35,297 bases of DNA from CAZRIT01 sp964600225 (GTDB lineage: Bacteria > Bacillota > Clostridia > Christensenellales > CAG-138): the NCBI GenBank assembly GCA_964600225.1, contig CAZRIT010000014.1, positions 1 to 35,297 on the forward strand. Reading direction: 5' to 3'. The notes below the pieces were generated by a model, which searched no databases, had not been told where the DNA came from, and saw nothing but the letters and a program-made list of their open reading frames with translations. A program made the translations under genes and the position numbers. Shown piece by piece: positions 16,723 through 24,134 of the stretch. Within the stretch, counting starts at the first letter, position 1. Each line of letters opens with the position of its first letter.

Positions 16723-17535
16723 TTAGTCCTGATCGGGCAGGCAGTAGTTGACAATGCAGTGCATGGGGCAGCCGGAAACGCATGCGCCGCAGCGGGTGCA
16801 GGTTTCGGCATTGATCTCGGCCACGCCGTCCACCACATGGATGGAATCGGACGGGCAGTTCTTTTCGCAGCGCTTGCAGCCGACGCAGGCGCTCTTGCAT
16901 TGCAGCCTTGCAATCTTGCCAATGGCCTTGTTGCGGCACAGCACCACGACCGTCTTATCGCGCGGGAGCAGGTTGATGACGCCGCGCGGGCAGGTGTTCA
17001 TGCACACGCCGCAGCCCGTGCACTTGTTCTCGTCGATGACGGCCACGCCGTTTTCGATGCGGATGGCGTCGAACACGCAGCGGCTCAGGCAGTCGCCCAG
17101 GCCGAGGCACCCGAACTCGCACGTCTTCGGCCCGCCGCCCATGGCGGCCGCCGCACGGCAGGAGGGGTAGCCGTTGTAGCTGTAGCGATCGCTGACGTGC
17201 TCGGGCACGCCCTGGCAGCGCACGCGCGCAACCATGGGTTCGCCCGCGTCCGCGGAAATGCCCATCACCTCGCCGATGGCTTTGGCGGTTGATGCGCCGC
17301 CGGGGGTGCAGCCGTTGACCTTGGCCTCGCCCTTGACGACGGCCTCGGCGAACGCATCGCAGCCGGCATAGCCGCACGCGCCGCAGTTGGCGCCGCCCAG
17401 GAAGGAGCGCACCTGCGTGACGCGTTCATCCGTCTCGACGGCAAACTTTTTGCCCACGACGGCCAGCACCGCGCCGAATACCAGGCCCAGCGCGCCCAGC
17501 GCGCCAAGCGCTTTCAATACGGGAAGAAAATCCAT
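16723..17535 (-). CDS. rnfB: Rnf complex subunit RnfB
   Basis: The iron-sulfur subunit that accepts electrons from ferredoxin and passes them into the Rnf ion pump. It has 270 residues. An N-terminal membrane helix (about 5-28) is followed by the 4Fe-4S motif C51-x2-C54-x4-C59 with C76. A cysteine-rich middle segment and three ferredoxin-type motifs come next (CTGCGVCMNTC, CVGCKRCEKNC and CTRCGACVSGC), so several clusters are expected. The start at 17535 is preceded by AAGGAGGGAG; an in-frame upstream start would add 15 residues that overlap rnfA. It is the last gene of rnfCDGEAB, as in other clostridial Rnf operons. Confidence 0.97.
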   Translation of the reverse strand: MDFLPVLKALGALGALGLVFGAVLAVVGKKFAVETDERVTQVRSFLGGANCGACGYAGCDAFAEAVVKGEAKVNGCTPGGASTAKAIGEVMGISADAGEPMVARVRCQGVPEHVSDRYSYNGYPSCRAAAAMGGGPKTCEFGCLGLGDCLSRCVFDAIRIENGVAVIDENKCTGCGVCMNTCPRGVINLLPRDKTVVVLCRNKAIGKIARLQCKSACVGCKRCEKNCPSDSIHVVDGVAEINAETCTRCGACVSGCPMHCIVNYCLPDQD

Positions 17536-17548
17536 GTCTGCTCCCTCC

Positions 17549-18142
17549 TTAAACCATGCCGTTGAAGCCCATGAACGCAACGCTCATAAGCCCGGCAATG
17601 ATGAGCGAGCTGGGGAACCCCTTCAGCACGCTCGGGATCTTGGCCGATTCCAGCCGCTCACGCACGCCCGCCATCAAAACGATGGCCAGCAGGAAGCCCA
17701 GCGCGCCGAACACGCCGTTGAGCACCGAGTAGAAGAGGTTCAGCTGATCGGTGACGTTGAGCAGCGTAACGCCCAGCACCGCGCAGTTGGTGGTGATCAG
17801 CGGCAGATAGATGCCCAGCGCATTGTACAGGCTCGGCGCGGACTTTTTGAGGAACATCTCCACCACCTGCACCAGGCTTGCAATGACCAGGATGAAGCTG
17901 ATCGTATCCAGATACTTGAGGTCGAGCGGCACCAGCACCCAGTGATAGATCATGTAGGTAAACAGGCTTGCCAGCGCCATGACGAACGTAACCGCCAGAC
18001 CCATGCCCACCGCGGTTTCCACCTTGTTGGATACGCCCAGGAACGGGCAGCAGCCAAGGAAGCGGGAGAAGATGAAGTTGTTGGTCAGCACGCAGCTAAC
18101 CATGAACAGAAGGACTTTTACGATGCCTGTTGCTTCCGTCAT
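17549..18142 (-). CDS. rnfA: Rnf complex subunit RnfA
   Basis: A 197-residue integral membrane subunit with six helices, homologous to NqrE. It shows the typical 'NNFIFSRFLGCCPFLGVS' start, whose cysteine lies in the membrane-embedded iron-sulfur site shared with RnfE, and 'ITTNCAVLGVTLLN' in the pseudo-repeat half (second cysteine). Its ATG overlaps the rnfE stop (ATGA), which implies translational coupling. Confidence 0.97.
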   Translation of the reverse strand: MTEATGIVKVLLFMVSCVLTNNFIFSRFLGCCPFLGVSNKVETAVGMGLAVTFVMALASLFTYMIYHWVLVPLDLKYLDTISFILVIASLVQVVEMFLKKSAPSLYNALGIYLPLITTNCAVLGVTLLNVTDQLNLFYSVLNGVFGALGFLLAIVLMAGVRERLESAKIPSVLKGFPSSLIIAGLMSVAFMGFNGMV

Positions 18143-18771
18143 TTCGCATCAGCCCCTTTCTTTTTGCTAAGCTTTTCGGACACGATGTTGAACAGCCCCA
18201 GCAGCAGCCCGAACACGATGAACCCGCCCGCGGGCAGGATGATGAGGATCATCGGCTGGTAGGCCGCGCCGAATACCGACAGCCCGAACACCGTGCCGTT
18301 GCCGATCAGCTCACGAATGGCGCCCATGACGGTGATGGCCAGCGTAAAGCCGATGCCCATACCGATGCCGTCCACCGCGCTGGCGAGAACGCCGTTTTTG
18401 CTGGCAAACGCTTCCGCGCGGGCCAGGATGATGCAGTTGACCACGATCAGCGGAATGAACAGCCCGAGGCTTTCGTACAGCGACGGGACAAACGCGTGCA
18501 TGAGCATCTGCACCATGGTCACAAACGTGCAGATGACCACGATGAACGACGGGATGCGGATCTGATCGGGGATGAACTTGCGCAGCATCGCAATGACGAT
18601 GTTGCTGCCGACGAGCACAAACGTGGCCGCCGCGCCCATGCCGATGCCGTTGATGGCGCTGGTGGTGATGGCCATGGTGGGACAGGTGCCCAGCACCAGC
18701 CGAAACGTCGGGTTTTCACTGATGATGCCGTTTAGGAAAACGGTCTTTAAGGAGGTCTTGCTGCTTTCCAT
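18139..18771 (-). CDS. rnfE: Rnf complex subunit RnfE
   Basis: A 210-residue membrane subunit, homologous to NqrD and paralogous to RnfA. The N-terminal 'NPTFRLVLGTCPTMAITTSAING' and the later 'IPLIVVNCIILARAEAFAS' hold the two conserved cysteines that complete the membrane 2Fe-2S site with RnfA. About six helices are visible. Its ATG overlaps the rnfG stop by one base (TAATG), and its stop overlaps rnfA. Confidence 0.97.
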   Translation of the reverse strand: MESSKTSLKTVFLNGIISENPTFRLVLGTCPTMAITTSAINGIGMGAAATFVLVGSNIVIAMLRKFIPDQIRIPSFIVVICTFVTMVQMLMHAFVPSLYESLGLFIPLIVVNCIILARAEAFASKNGVLASAVDGIGMGIGFTLAITVMGAIRELIGNGTVFGLSVFGAAYQPMILIILPAGGFIVFGLLLGLFNIVSEKLSKKKGADAK

Positions 18772-19310
18772 TATTTTCCCACCTCCGTCAATACGGTTTT
18801 AAGGAGTTCGGCCGCTTGGTTCACGCCGTCGGTGACGGCGGTGGAACTGATGGTGGCCGAGGTGACGGCGTCAATGCTGCCGCCGTTTTTCTTGAGCGCA
18901 AACGGCGCTTCGCCGCCGACGTACTGTTCACCGAACCACGCTTCCTTGGTGCGCGCGCCGAGGCCCGCGGTTTCGGAAAACTCGCTGCCGCCGATACTGA
19001 CGCCCGCGATCTCGCCCGCGGCGTCCATGCCGACGGTGACTTCGATCTTGCCGCCAAAGCCCTGCACGATCACCGATGCGGTGGCGCCCACAGCGTTGCC
19101 CGCGGCGTCCTTGCCCAGCATGGCGCCCTCGGTTGCGGTTTCTTCAAACGTGGCGGCGGCGGGCAGCACGGCCATGCGCGCGGCGTTGGCCGCCAGAATC
19201 TCCTGCTGACGGATGGGCTCTGCGGTGATGGCGTTGGTCGCCCCCAGCGCAAGCCCCGCCACGGCGGAGATGATAAACAGCTTCAGGCCCAGGTTTAAGA
19301 TGCTACGCAT
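18771..19310 (-). CDS. rnfG: Rnf complex subunit RnfG
   Basis: A 179-residue subunit with one N-terminal membrane helix (about 7-28) and an extracytoplasmic FMN-binding domain. FMN is expected to be covalently bound to T153 in the DAVTSATISS motif (147-156). The family's 'ETAGLGAR' (113-120) is also present. Its start overlaps the end of rnfD by 8 bp. Confidence 0.96.
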   Translation of the reverse strand: MRSILNLGLKLFIISAVAGLALGATNAITAEPIRQQEILAANAARMAVLPAAATFEETATEGAMLGKDAAGNAVGATASVIVQGFGGKIEVTVGMDAAGEIAGVSIGGSEFSETAGLGARTKEAWFGEQYVGGEAPFALKKNGGSIDAVTSATISSTAVTDGVNQAAELLKTVLTEVGK

Positions 19311-20220
19311 TCGCCTTCACCTCCCCATAGACTTTGCGCTTGATCGAGCGGTCGATCAAGGGCGTCAACAGGTTCATCAACAGGATACCGTAGGTGGTAC
19401 CCTCGGGGTATCCGCCAAAGCTGCGGATGAGCGCGATAATCAGCCCCGCGCCCGCGGCATAGATGATCTGCCCAAGGCCCGTCATGGGGCTTGTGACATA
19501 ATCCGTCGCCATGAACACCGCGCCAAACAGCACGCTGCCCGTCAGCACCGCTTCGATCGGGTCCTTGCCAAACAGCAGGGAGCAGAGCATGAACGTGGCG
19601 ATCATTGTAACGGGGATGTGCCAGGTTATGGTCTTGCGAATCAAAAGATACACAAGCCCCAGCAGGATGGCCACCTTGCAAACCTCGCCGATGGAGCCGG
19701 GGATGCGGCCGATGAGCAGGTCGATGGTGGGGTAGCTGAGCGCGCCCTCGGCCAAAGGCGTGGCGGTGGATACGCCGTCAAACGGCGCGGTAAACGGCGC
19801 GCTGCCCGCCATCAACGCGGGCCACGATGCCAACAGCACCGCGCGCGCGGTCAGGGCAGGGTTGATAAAGTTATCGCCGATGCCGCCGAATAGCTGCTTG
19901 ACCAGCACGATGGCGATCAGGCTGCCGACAAGGATCATCCACCAGGGCGCCGTCGGCGGCAGGTTCAAGCCCAGTATCAGGCCCGTCACCACGGCCGACA
20001 GGTCGTTGATGCGGATGGGCTTTTTGCCGATGCGCTGGCAGAGGAACTCCCACAGCACGCAGGACAGGACGCTGATGAGCATCACGCGCGCGGCGTTGAG
20101 CCCGAACAGCCAGACGCCCGCGACGACGCACGGCATGAGCGCCGTGATGACGTCGAGCATGAGCACGGCGGTGGAATCCTTATAGTGGATATGCGGCGCG
20201 GTAGAAACGGAAAATTGCAT
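19303..20220 (-). CDS. rnfD: Rnf complex subunit RnfD
   Basis: A 305-residue multi-pass membrane flavoprotein, homologous to NqrB. The covalent FMN site is DGVSTATP, with T154 the likely attachment residue. Other conserved stretches are 'FGGIGDNFINPAL' (111-123) and, near the C-terminus, 'MATDYVTSPMTGLGQIIYAAGAG'. Together with RnfG, RnfA and RnfE it forms the ion-translocating core. It starts 6 bp after rnfC with a GGAGGTAAC ribosome site. Confidence 0.97.
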   Translation of the reverse strand: MQFSVSTAPHIHYKDSTAVLMLDVITALMPCVVAGVWLFGLNAARVMLISVLSCVLWEFLCQRIGKKPIRINDLSAVVTGLILGLNLPPTAPWWMILVGSLIAIVLVKQLFGGIGDNFINPALTARAVLLASWPALMAGSAPFTAPFDGVSTATPLAEGALSYPTIDLLIGRIPGSIGEVCKVAILLGLVYLLIRKTITWHIPVTMIATFMLCSLLFGKDPIEAVLTGSVLFGAVFMATDYVTSPMTGLGQIIYAAGAGLIIALIRSFGGYPEGTTYGILLMNLLTPLIDRSIKRKVYGEVKANA

Positions 20221-20226
20221 GTGTTG

Positions 20227-21555
20227 TTACCTCCTCGCTCTGGCCGCGAGCTCTTCTTTAGCGGTCTTGCAGCTTGCGGTGAGATATCGCCTTGCCGGGC
20301 AGATGAACGCGCAGGCGCCGCACAGGATGCAATCCATCAGCCCGTTTTCCTTGGCCGCGTCCAGATCATGCCGATCGATGGCGTTTTTGATGGTGTACGG
20401 ATACAGGCCGATGGGGCAGCCCTCCACGCAGCGTCCGCAGCGGATGCAGGGGCCTTCCTCGACGCCCTTGGCCTGCTCCTTGCTGAATACCACGATGCCG
20501 TTGTTGGCCTTGGCGACCGATACGTTCAGGTTCGGCGCGCACGGGGCGGTCATGGGGCCGCCTGCCAGAACCTTGGCGGCTTCCTCGGTCAGCCCGCCGC
20601 AGGCCGCGATGACTTCCTCATATTGGGTGCCGATGCGCAAAAGGAAGTTATTGGGCTCACGCACGCAGCCCGACACGGTGGTGATGCGGGATACCAGGGG
20701 CTTGCCCTCGGTGATGGCGTCGCACACGGCGGCGGAGGTCGCCGCGTTGAACACCAGCGCGTGCGCATCCAGCGGCAGCTTGCCGCGCGGCACCTGACGG
20801 CCCGTCACGGTTTCGATGAGCTGCTTTTCGCTGCCCTGCGGGTACTTGGTTTCCAAAGCCATCACTTCCACGCCCGTGCGGCCCGCGGCAGCCTTTTGCA
20901 TGACCGCGATGGCGTCGGGCTTGTTGTCCTCGATGGCGATGACGCCGCGCGAAACGTTGGCCGCGCGCATGAGGATGCGCAGGCCGTTGACGATGCGCTC
21001 GGGCGTTTCCAGCATCAGCCGATGGTCGGCGGTCAGGTACGGCTCGCACTCGGCGCAGTTGATAATCACCGTATCGGCGCTCTTGCCCTCGGGGATGGAA
21101 AGCTTGATATGCGTGGGGAACGCAGCGCCGCCCATGCCGCAGATGCCCGCATCCTTGATGGCGGCAATCAGCTTGTCGGCGGGCGCATCCTCGGCGGTGC
21201 CGAGCGGGTGCAGTTCCACCCATTCATCTTTTTTGTCGTTTTGAATCCCGATGCACAGTTCGGGCGCGGGGCGCATCAGCTGGCGCTTCTCCACAAACGT
21301 GACGTCGCCGGATACGCTGGCGTGGACAGGGATGCCCAGGCCGCCAACGGGCGTGGCGATGACCTGCCCCATCAAAACATGGTCGCCCGCCTGTACGCAC
21401 GGGGCGCTCGGCGCGCCAAGGTGCATGCCCACGGGGATGACCACCTGTTCGGGTACGAGCGGCTTGACTGCGCACCCGCTGGTGAGCGGCTTGCCCTCAT
21501 GAATCTTGTGCAGAGGGTGCACGCCGCCGCGAAACGTTTTTTTCAAATGTTCCAC
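20227..21555 (-). CDS. rnfC: Rnf complex subunit RnfC
   Basis: The peripheral NAD-reducing subunit, 442 residues. The N-terminal barrel begins 'TFRGGVHPLHKIHEGK'. The flavin and NADH-binding core has GMGGAAFPTHIK (140-151) and NCAECEPYL (166-174). Two 4Fe-4S motifs lie at the C-terminus (CIRCGRCVEGCP and CILCGACAFICP). In the complete complex electrons flow from ferredoxin (RnfB) to NAD+ (RnfC) while Na+ or H+ is exported; which ion is used cannot be read here. It is first in the operon, behind its own promoter and a leader with a long palindrome. A GGCAGGTGG site precedes the start. Confidence 0.97.
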   Translation of the reverse strand: MEHLKKTFRGGVHPLHKIHEGKPLTSGCAVKPLVPEQVVIPVGMHLGAPSAPCVQAGDHVLMGQVIATPVGGLGIPVHASVSGDVTFVEKRQLMRPAPELCIGIQNDKKDEWVELHPLGTAEDAPADKLIAAIKDAGICGMGGAAFPTHIKLSIPEGKSADTVIINCAECEPYLTADHRLMLETPERIVNGLRILMRAANVSRGVIAIEDNKPDAIAVMQKAAAGRTGVEVMALETKYPQGSEKQLIETVTGRQVPRGKLPLDAHALVFNAATSAAVCDAITEGKPLVSRITTVSGCVREPNNFLLRIGTQYEEVIAACGGLTEEAAKVLAGGPMTAPCAPNLNVSVAKANNGIVVFSKEQAKGVEEGPCIRCGRCVEGCPIGLYPYTIKNAIDRHDLDAAKENGLMDCILCGACAFICPARRYLTASCKTAKEELAARARR

Positions 21556-21571
21556 CTGCCTTCATAAAAAT

Positions 21572-21599
21572 CAGCATGAACGTTATATCGTACATGCTG
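21572..21599. promoter_or_regulatory. 28-bp imperfect palindrome in the rnf leader
   Basis: Arms CAGCATG (21572-21578) and CATGCTG (21593-21599) flank an ACG...CGT inner dyad; 12 of 14 base pairs match. It lies between the predicted transcription start (about 21610) and rnfC. It could be a repressor operator or an RNA hairpin. It does not match the Rex consensus (TTGTGA-type arms). Confidence 0.65.
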
Positions 21600-21616
21600 C
21601 ATACTCACAAATCCAC

Positions 21617-21645
21617 ATTATACACGTTTCTGTCACTTTTGTACA
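21617..21645 (-). promoter_or_regulatory. Sigma-A promoter for rnfCDGEAB
   Basis: On the minus strand: TGTACA (21645-21640, 4 of 6 consensus), 17-bp spacer, TATAAT (21622-21617, perfect). Confidence 0.72.
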
Positions 21646-21678
21646 GAAAAAGAGACCGTTTTCACGCAAAAAGTTGCG

Positions 21679-22542
21679 TTAATTTGCGTCAAGATAGGCA
21701 AGAATTCCCTTCACGATGCCATCGGCCATTTTGGCCTGAAAATCGGCGTCGTTCACCTGCCGATCCTCGCTGCCGTTGCTGATATGCCCCATAATCAGCG
21801 TGCAAACGGGCGCGGAAACGGTGTTGAGGAAGGTGTTGTCGGAGATTTTGCGTATGGAGCTGCCGTCGTACAGGCGTACGGGCAGGTCGGTGGCTTCGAT
21901 ATAGGCCTTGAGCACCTCGGAGGCCAGCTTTTCACAGTCGCTTGCTTTGCCGTGGGATGCGGGTACCCACACCATGGCGCCGCGTGTATCGCCGCTGCTG
22001 ACGGAGTTGCATTCCAGCCGTACAACCAGCCTGGCGTCGCCATCGTTCATCACGGCGGCCCGCTCGTTGTTTTCACGGTCGGTCTTGACGTCGCTCAATC
22101 CCATCAGCACCGTGGCGCCCTCGGCCTCCAGCCGCGCTTTCACAAGCTGTGATACAGCATAGTTGAGGCGGTTGGCATATATGCCCGTGGACACGCCCTT
22201 GATTTTGCTGGAATAGCCGCGCGCGGGGTCGATGCCAATGACGTAGCCGCCCAGCATGCCTTCGGGCGTGGCGGAGGGGGTGGGGGACGCGGCGGGATCG
22301 GGCGAAGGCGAAGCCTCCGTATCGGGCGTTGGCGTGGCGGCGGTTACGATGGCCGGAACGGTCGGCGAAGGCGTTGGCGTATTCTTGGCGTATTGGGCCT
22401 GACGCACAGCGGGGGCGACGACGCCCGCGGCAATGGCGTAGGTGACGCCCGCCACAAGCACCAGCAGCATCGCACACAGAATCCCGAACGCAACCGGATT
22501 GTTGATACGGAACAGTTTTCTGCGTTTGACAATCTTTTTCAT
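21679..22542 (-). CDS. Amidase_3-fold protein with all active-site residues lost (pseudo-amidase)
   Basis: A 287-residue, membrane-anchored protein. It has a basic N-terminus, one helix (about 17-42), a Pro/Thr/Ser linker (about 55-95) and a C-terminal domain that follows the N-acetylmuramoyl-L-alanine amidase (amidase_3) pattern. Active enzymes need two zinc histidines, a zinc glutamate and a catalytic glutamate. Here DPGHGG is DPARGY (H replaced by R108), the KEKDLNL glutamate is A123, the IHAN histidine is E177 (LECN), and the VELGFISN glutamate is I250 (LIMGHISN). It is therefore unlikely to cleave peptidoglycan and may bind it or regulate an active enzyme. AGAGGAGCG precedes ATG 22542. 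It reads toward the rnf promoter with only a weak hairpin between. Confidence 0.8.
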   Translation of the reverse strand: MKKIVKRRKLFRINNPVAFGILCAMLLVLVAGVTYAIAAGVVAPAVRQAQYAKNTPTPSPTVPAIVTAATPTPDTEASPSPDPAASPTPSATPEGMLGGYVIGIDPARGYSSKIKGVSTGIYANRLNYAVSQLVKARLEAEGATVLMGLSDVKTDRENNERAAVMNDGDARLVVRLECNSVSSGDTRGAMVWVPASHGKASDCEKLASEVLKAYIEATDLPVRLYDGSSIRKISDNTFLNTVSAPVCTLIMGHISNGSEDRQVNDADFQAKMADGIVKGILAYLDAN

Positions 22543-22699
22543 TATGCGCTCCTCTGCTGTGCTGCTGTGCGATTCTTTGCATATTCATTTTAACACGCGC
22601 ATATGACAAAGGGAAACTATAAAATAGAACTTTTACAAAAAACTTACGCTTTTCTTTCAATCATGTTGTAATACGACTTTTAACATGGTTTGATACGCC

Positions 22700-22729
22700 T
22701 TGCCCAAGCGCGCGGGCATCGTGTATAAT
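22700..22729 (+). promoter_or_regulatory. Promoter giving a leaderless mRNA
   Basis: TTGCCC (22700-22705), 18-bp spacer, TATAAT (22724-22729, perfect). The ATG of the next gene begins at 22736, seven bases past the -10 element, which is where transcription should start. Confidence 0.72.
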
Positions 22730-22735
22730 CCGATT

Positions 22736-23590
22736 ATGCCGTACAATCACACGCATGCGCTCATGGCCCTTCGCGCATTGGATCGGGCCGACGGCGCGGC
22801 GCAGCGCCTGATACAACCGCATAACGACGCTTTCTTGATCGGCGCGCTCGGCACCGATCCGTACTTTGGCGACGGGGTGCTGCCCACGCCGTTTGCTGCG
22901 TGCGCGGAAGTCCTTGCCCAAAAGCAGCATGCAGCCGACGCGCGCGCGCTGTTTCGGGCGCTGTTAGCGCTTTCAAAGGGCAATGCGTACTTAACCGCAT
23001 ACACATTGGGGCTGCTGTGCCACTTTCTGCTGGATGCGCACGCCCACCCCTATATCGAGGCGCGTTTCCCCGCAAAGCTGCACACGCCCGCCGAAATCCG
23101 CATGGATTTGATGATGGTGCAGGCGCTTTCGGACTCGCGCGCCGTCGTGCCGCCGCAAAAGCTGTTCAAAACCGATCGGCTTTCGGAGCTGGACGCGCTG
23201 CACGCTGCGCTCAACCACGCGCTCTTTGGGACAGAGCTGCCAAATGCGTTTGCCCGCTCGTTTCGCAAGTGGATTTGCATCAATGCGGTCACCTTCGACG
23301 CCGCGGGCAAAAAGGCCAAGCTGCTTTCGCGTTTGGCGGCGGCCCAACAGTATTTGGTGACGTTCCATGACGGCGAGGAAACGCAGCTCATGAACCTTGA
23401 CCGACGGCCGTGGCGCGCGCCCGATGCGGACGCCGTGCGCACGGAATCGTTCCCCATGCTGTTTTCAGCCGCCGAGCGGGAGGCGGGGACGCTGCTCAAC
23501 CTTGCCGCGGAGGCGTTTCAAACGGGCGACGATGCGGCTTTTATCAACGCCGTCGGAAAGAGGAACATGAATGCAACTGCCTGCGTTTGA
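22736..23590 (+). CDS. Zinc-dependent phospholipase C-like protein
   Basis: A 284-residue, mostly helical protein without a signal peptide, related to the zinc-dependent phospholipase C/S1-P1-like group often found in Clostridia. Likely metal ligands are H5 and H7 (NHTHAL), D41 in LGTDPYF, H96 and D100 in LLCHFLLDAHAHPYIE, and H102/H104. Family members of this cytoplasmic type have no proven substrate. The ATG at 22736 coincides with the predicted transcription start, so it would be translated without a leader. Its last 20 bases overlap the next gene, suggesting coupling. Confidence 0.78.
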   Translation: MPYNHTHALMALRALDRADGAAQRLIQPHNDAFLIGALGTDPYFGDGVLPTPFAACAEVLAQKQHAADARALFRALLALSKGNAYLTAYTLGLLCHFLLDAHAHPYIEARFPAKLHTPAEIRMDLMMVQALSDSRAVVPPQKLFKTDRLSELDALHAALNHALFGTELPNAFARSFRKWICINAVTFDAAGKKAKLLSRLAAAQQYLVTFHDGEETQLMNLDRRPWRAPDADAVRTESFPMLFSAAEREAGTLLNLAAEAFQTGDDAAFINAVGKRNMNATACV

Positions 23591-24092
23591 AGGCAAAACC
23601 GCCTGCTGCTTTACGGGCCACCGCCCAAACGGGCTGCCCGAGGGCGGCGACGAGCAGAAGGAAGGCATGATCCGCCTCAAGCACGCCCTCATCTACGGTG
23701 TGGAGGCGGCGATTCAGTGCGGCGTGACCGTGTTTTGGGCGGGCGGCGCGGCGGGGTTTGATATGCTTGCCGCCGAGGCCGTGCTGGCCTGGCGGGAGAC
23801 GTACCCCGATATCCGCCTGTGCCTGGCGCTGCCGAGCCGCACCTACGACTCGGCGTGGCCCAAGGCGCTGTTTGCCCGCAATGCGCGCATCCGCGCCGCC
23901 GCCGCCGAAACGTGGTTTGCATCCGAGGCGGACAACACATGGTACGCCCTGCGCATGCGAAACCGCTATTTGGTCGAGCGGGCCGATTGCTGCATGACCT
24001 ACCTCAACCGTTCAAAGGGCGGCACCTGCTATACCGTCAACTATGCCATGGAGCGGGGCATTCCCGTTTGGAATCTGGCGCAAATTTTATAA
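23571..24092 (+). CDS. SLOG-domain protein, YpsA/DUF1273 family
   Basis: A 173-residue Rossmann-like protein of the SLOG superfamily, related to YpsA. The N-terminal CCFTGHRP (12-19) and GGAAGFDMLAAE (58-69) form the predicted nucleotide-binding site. 'SKGGTCYTVNYA' near the C-terminus is also typical. SLOG proteins bind nucleotides or their derivatives, and YpsA has been linked to cell division in Bacillus subtilis; the molecular function is not known. AAAGAGGAA (23557-23564) precedes the ATG. It overlaps the upstream gene by 20 bp. Confidence 0.88.
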   Translation: MQLPAFEGKTACCFTGHRPNGLPEGGDEQKEGMIRLKHALIYGVEAAIQCGVTVFWAGGAAGFDMLAAEAVLAWRETYPDIRLCLALPSRTYDSAWPKALFARNARIRAAAAETWFASEADNTWYALRMRNRYLVERADCCMTYLNRSKGGTCYTVNYAMERGIPVWNLAQIL

Positions 24093-24094
24093 AC

Positions 24095-24123
24095 TTGCAT
24101 ATTGCTGTCAAAGCTGATACAAT
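24095..24123 (+). promoter_or_regulatory. Promoter for the MATE gene with a very short leader
   Basis: TTGCAT (24095-24100), 17-bp spacer, TACAAT (24118-24123). The expected start near 24130 is about five bases before ATG 24135, so no ribosome-binding site can be transcribed. Confidence 0.62.
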
Positions 24124-24134
24124 CCACTATTGCT

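Noticed and set aside
22543..22699. Promoter for the amidase-like gene on the minus strand
   Set aside because: Several AT-rich hexamers are visible, but none has both a good -35 and a good -10 at correct spacing.
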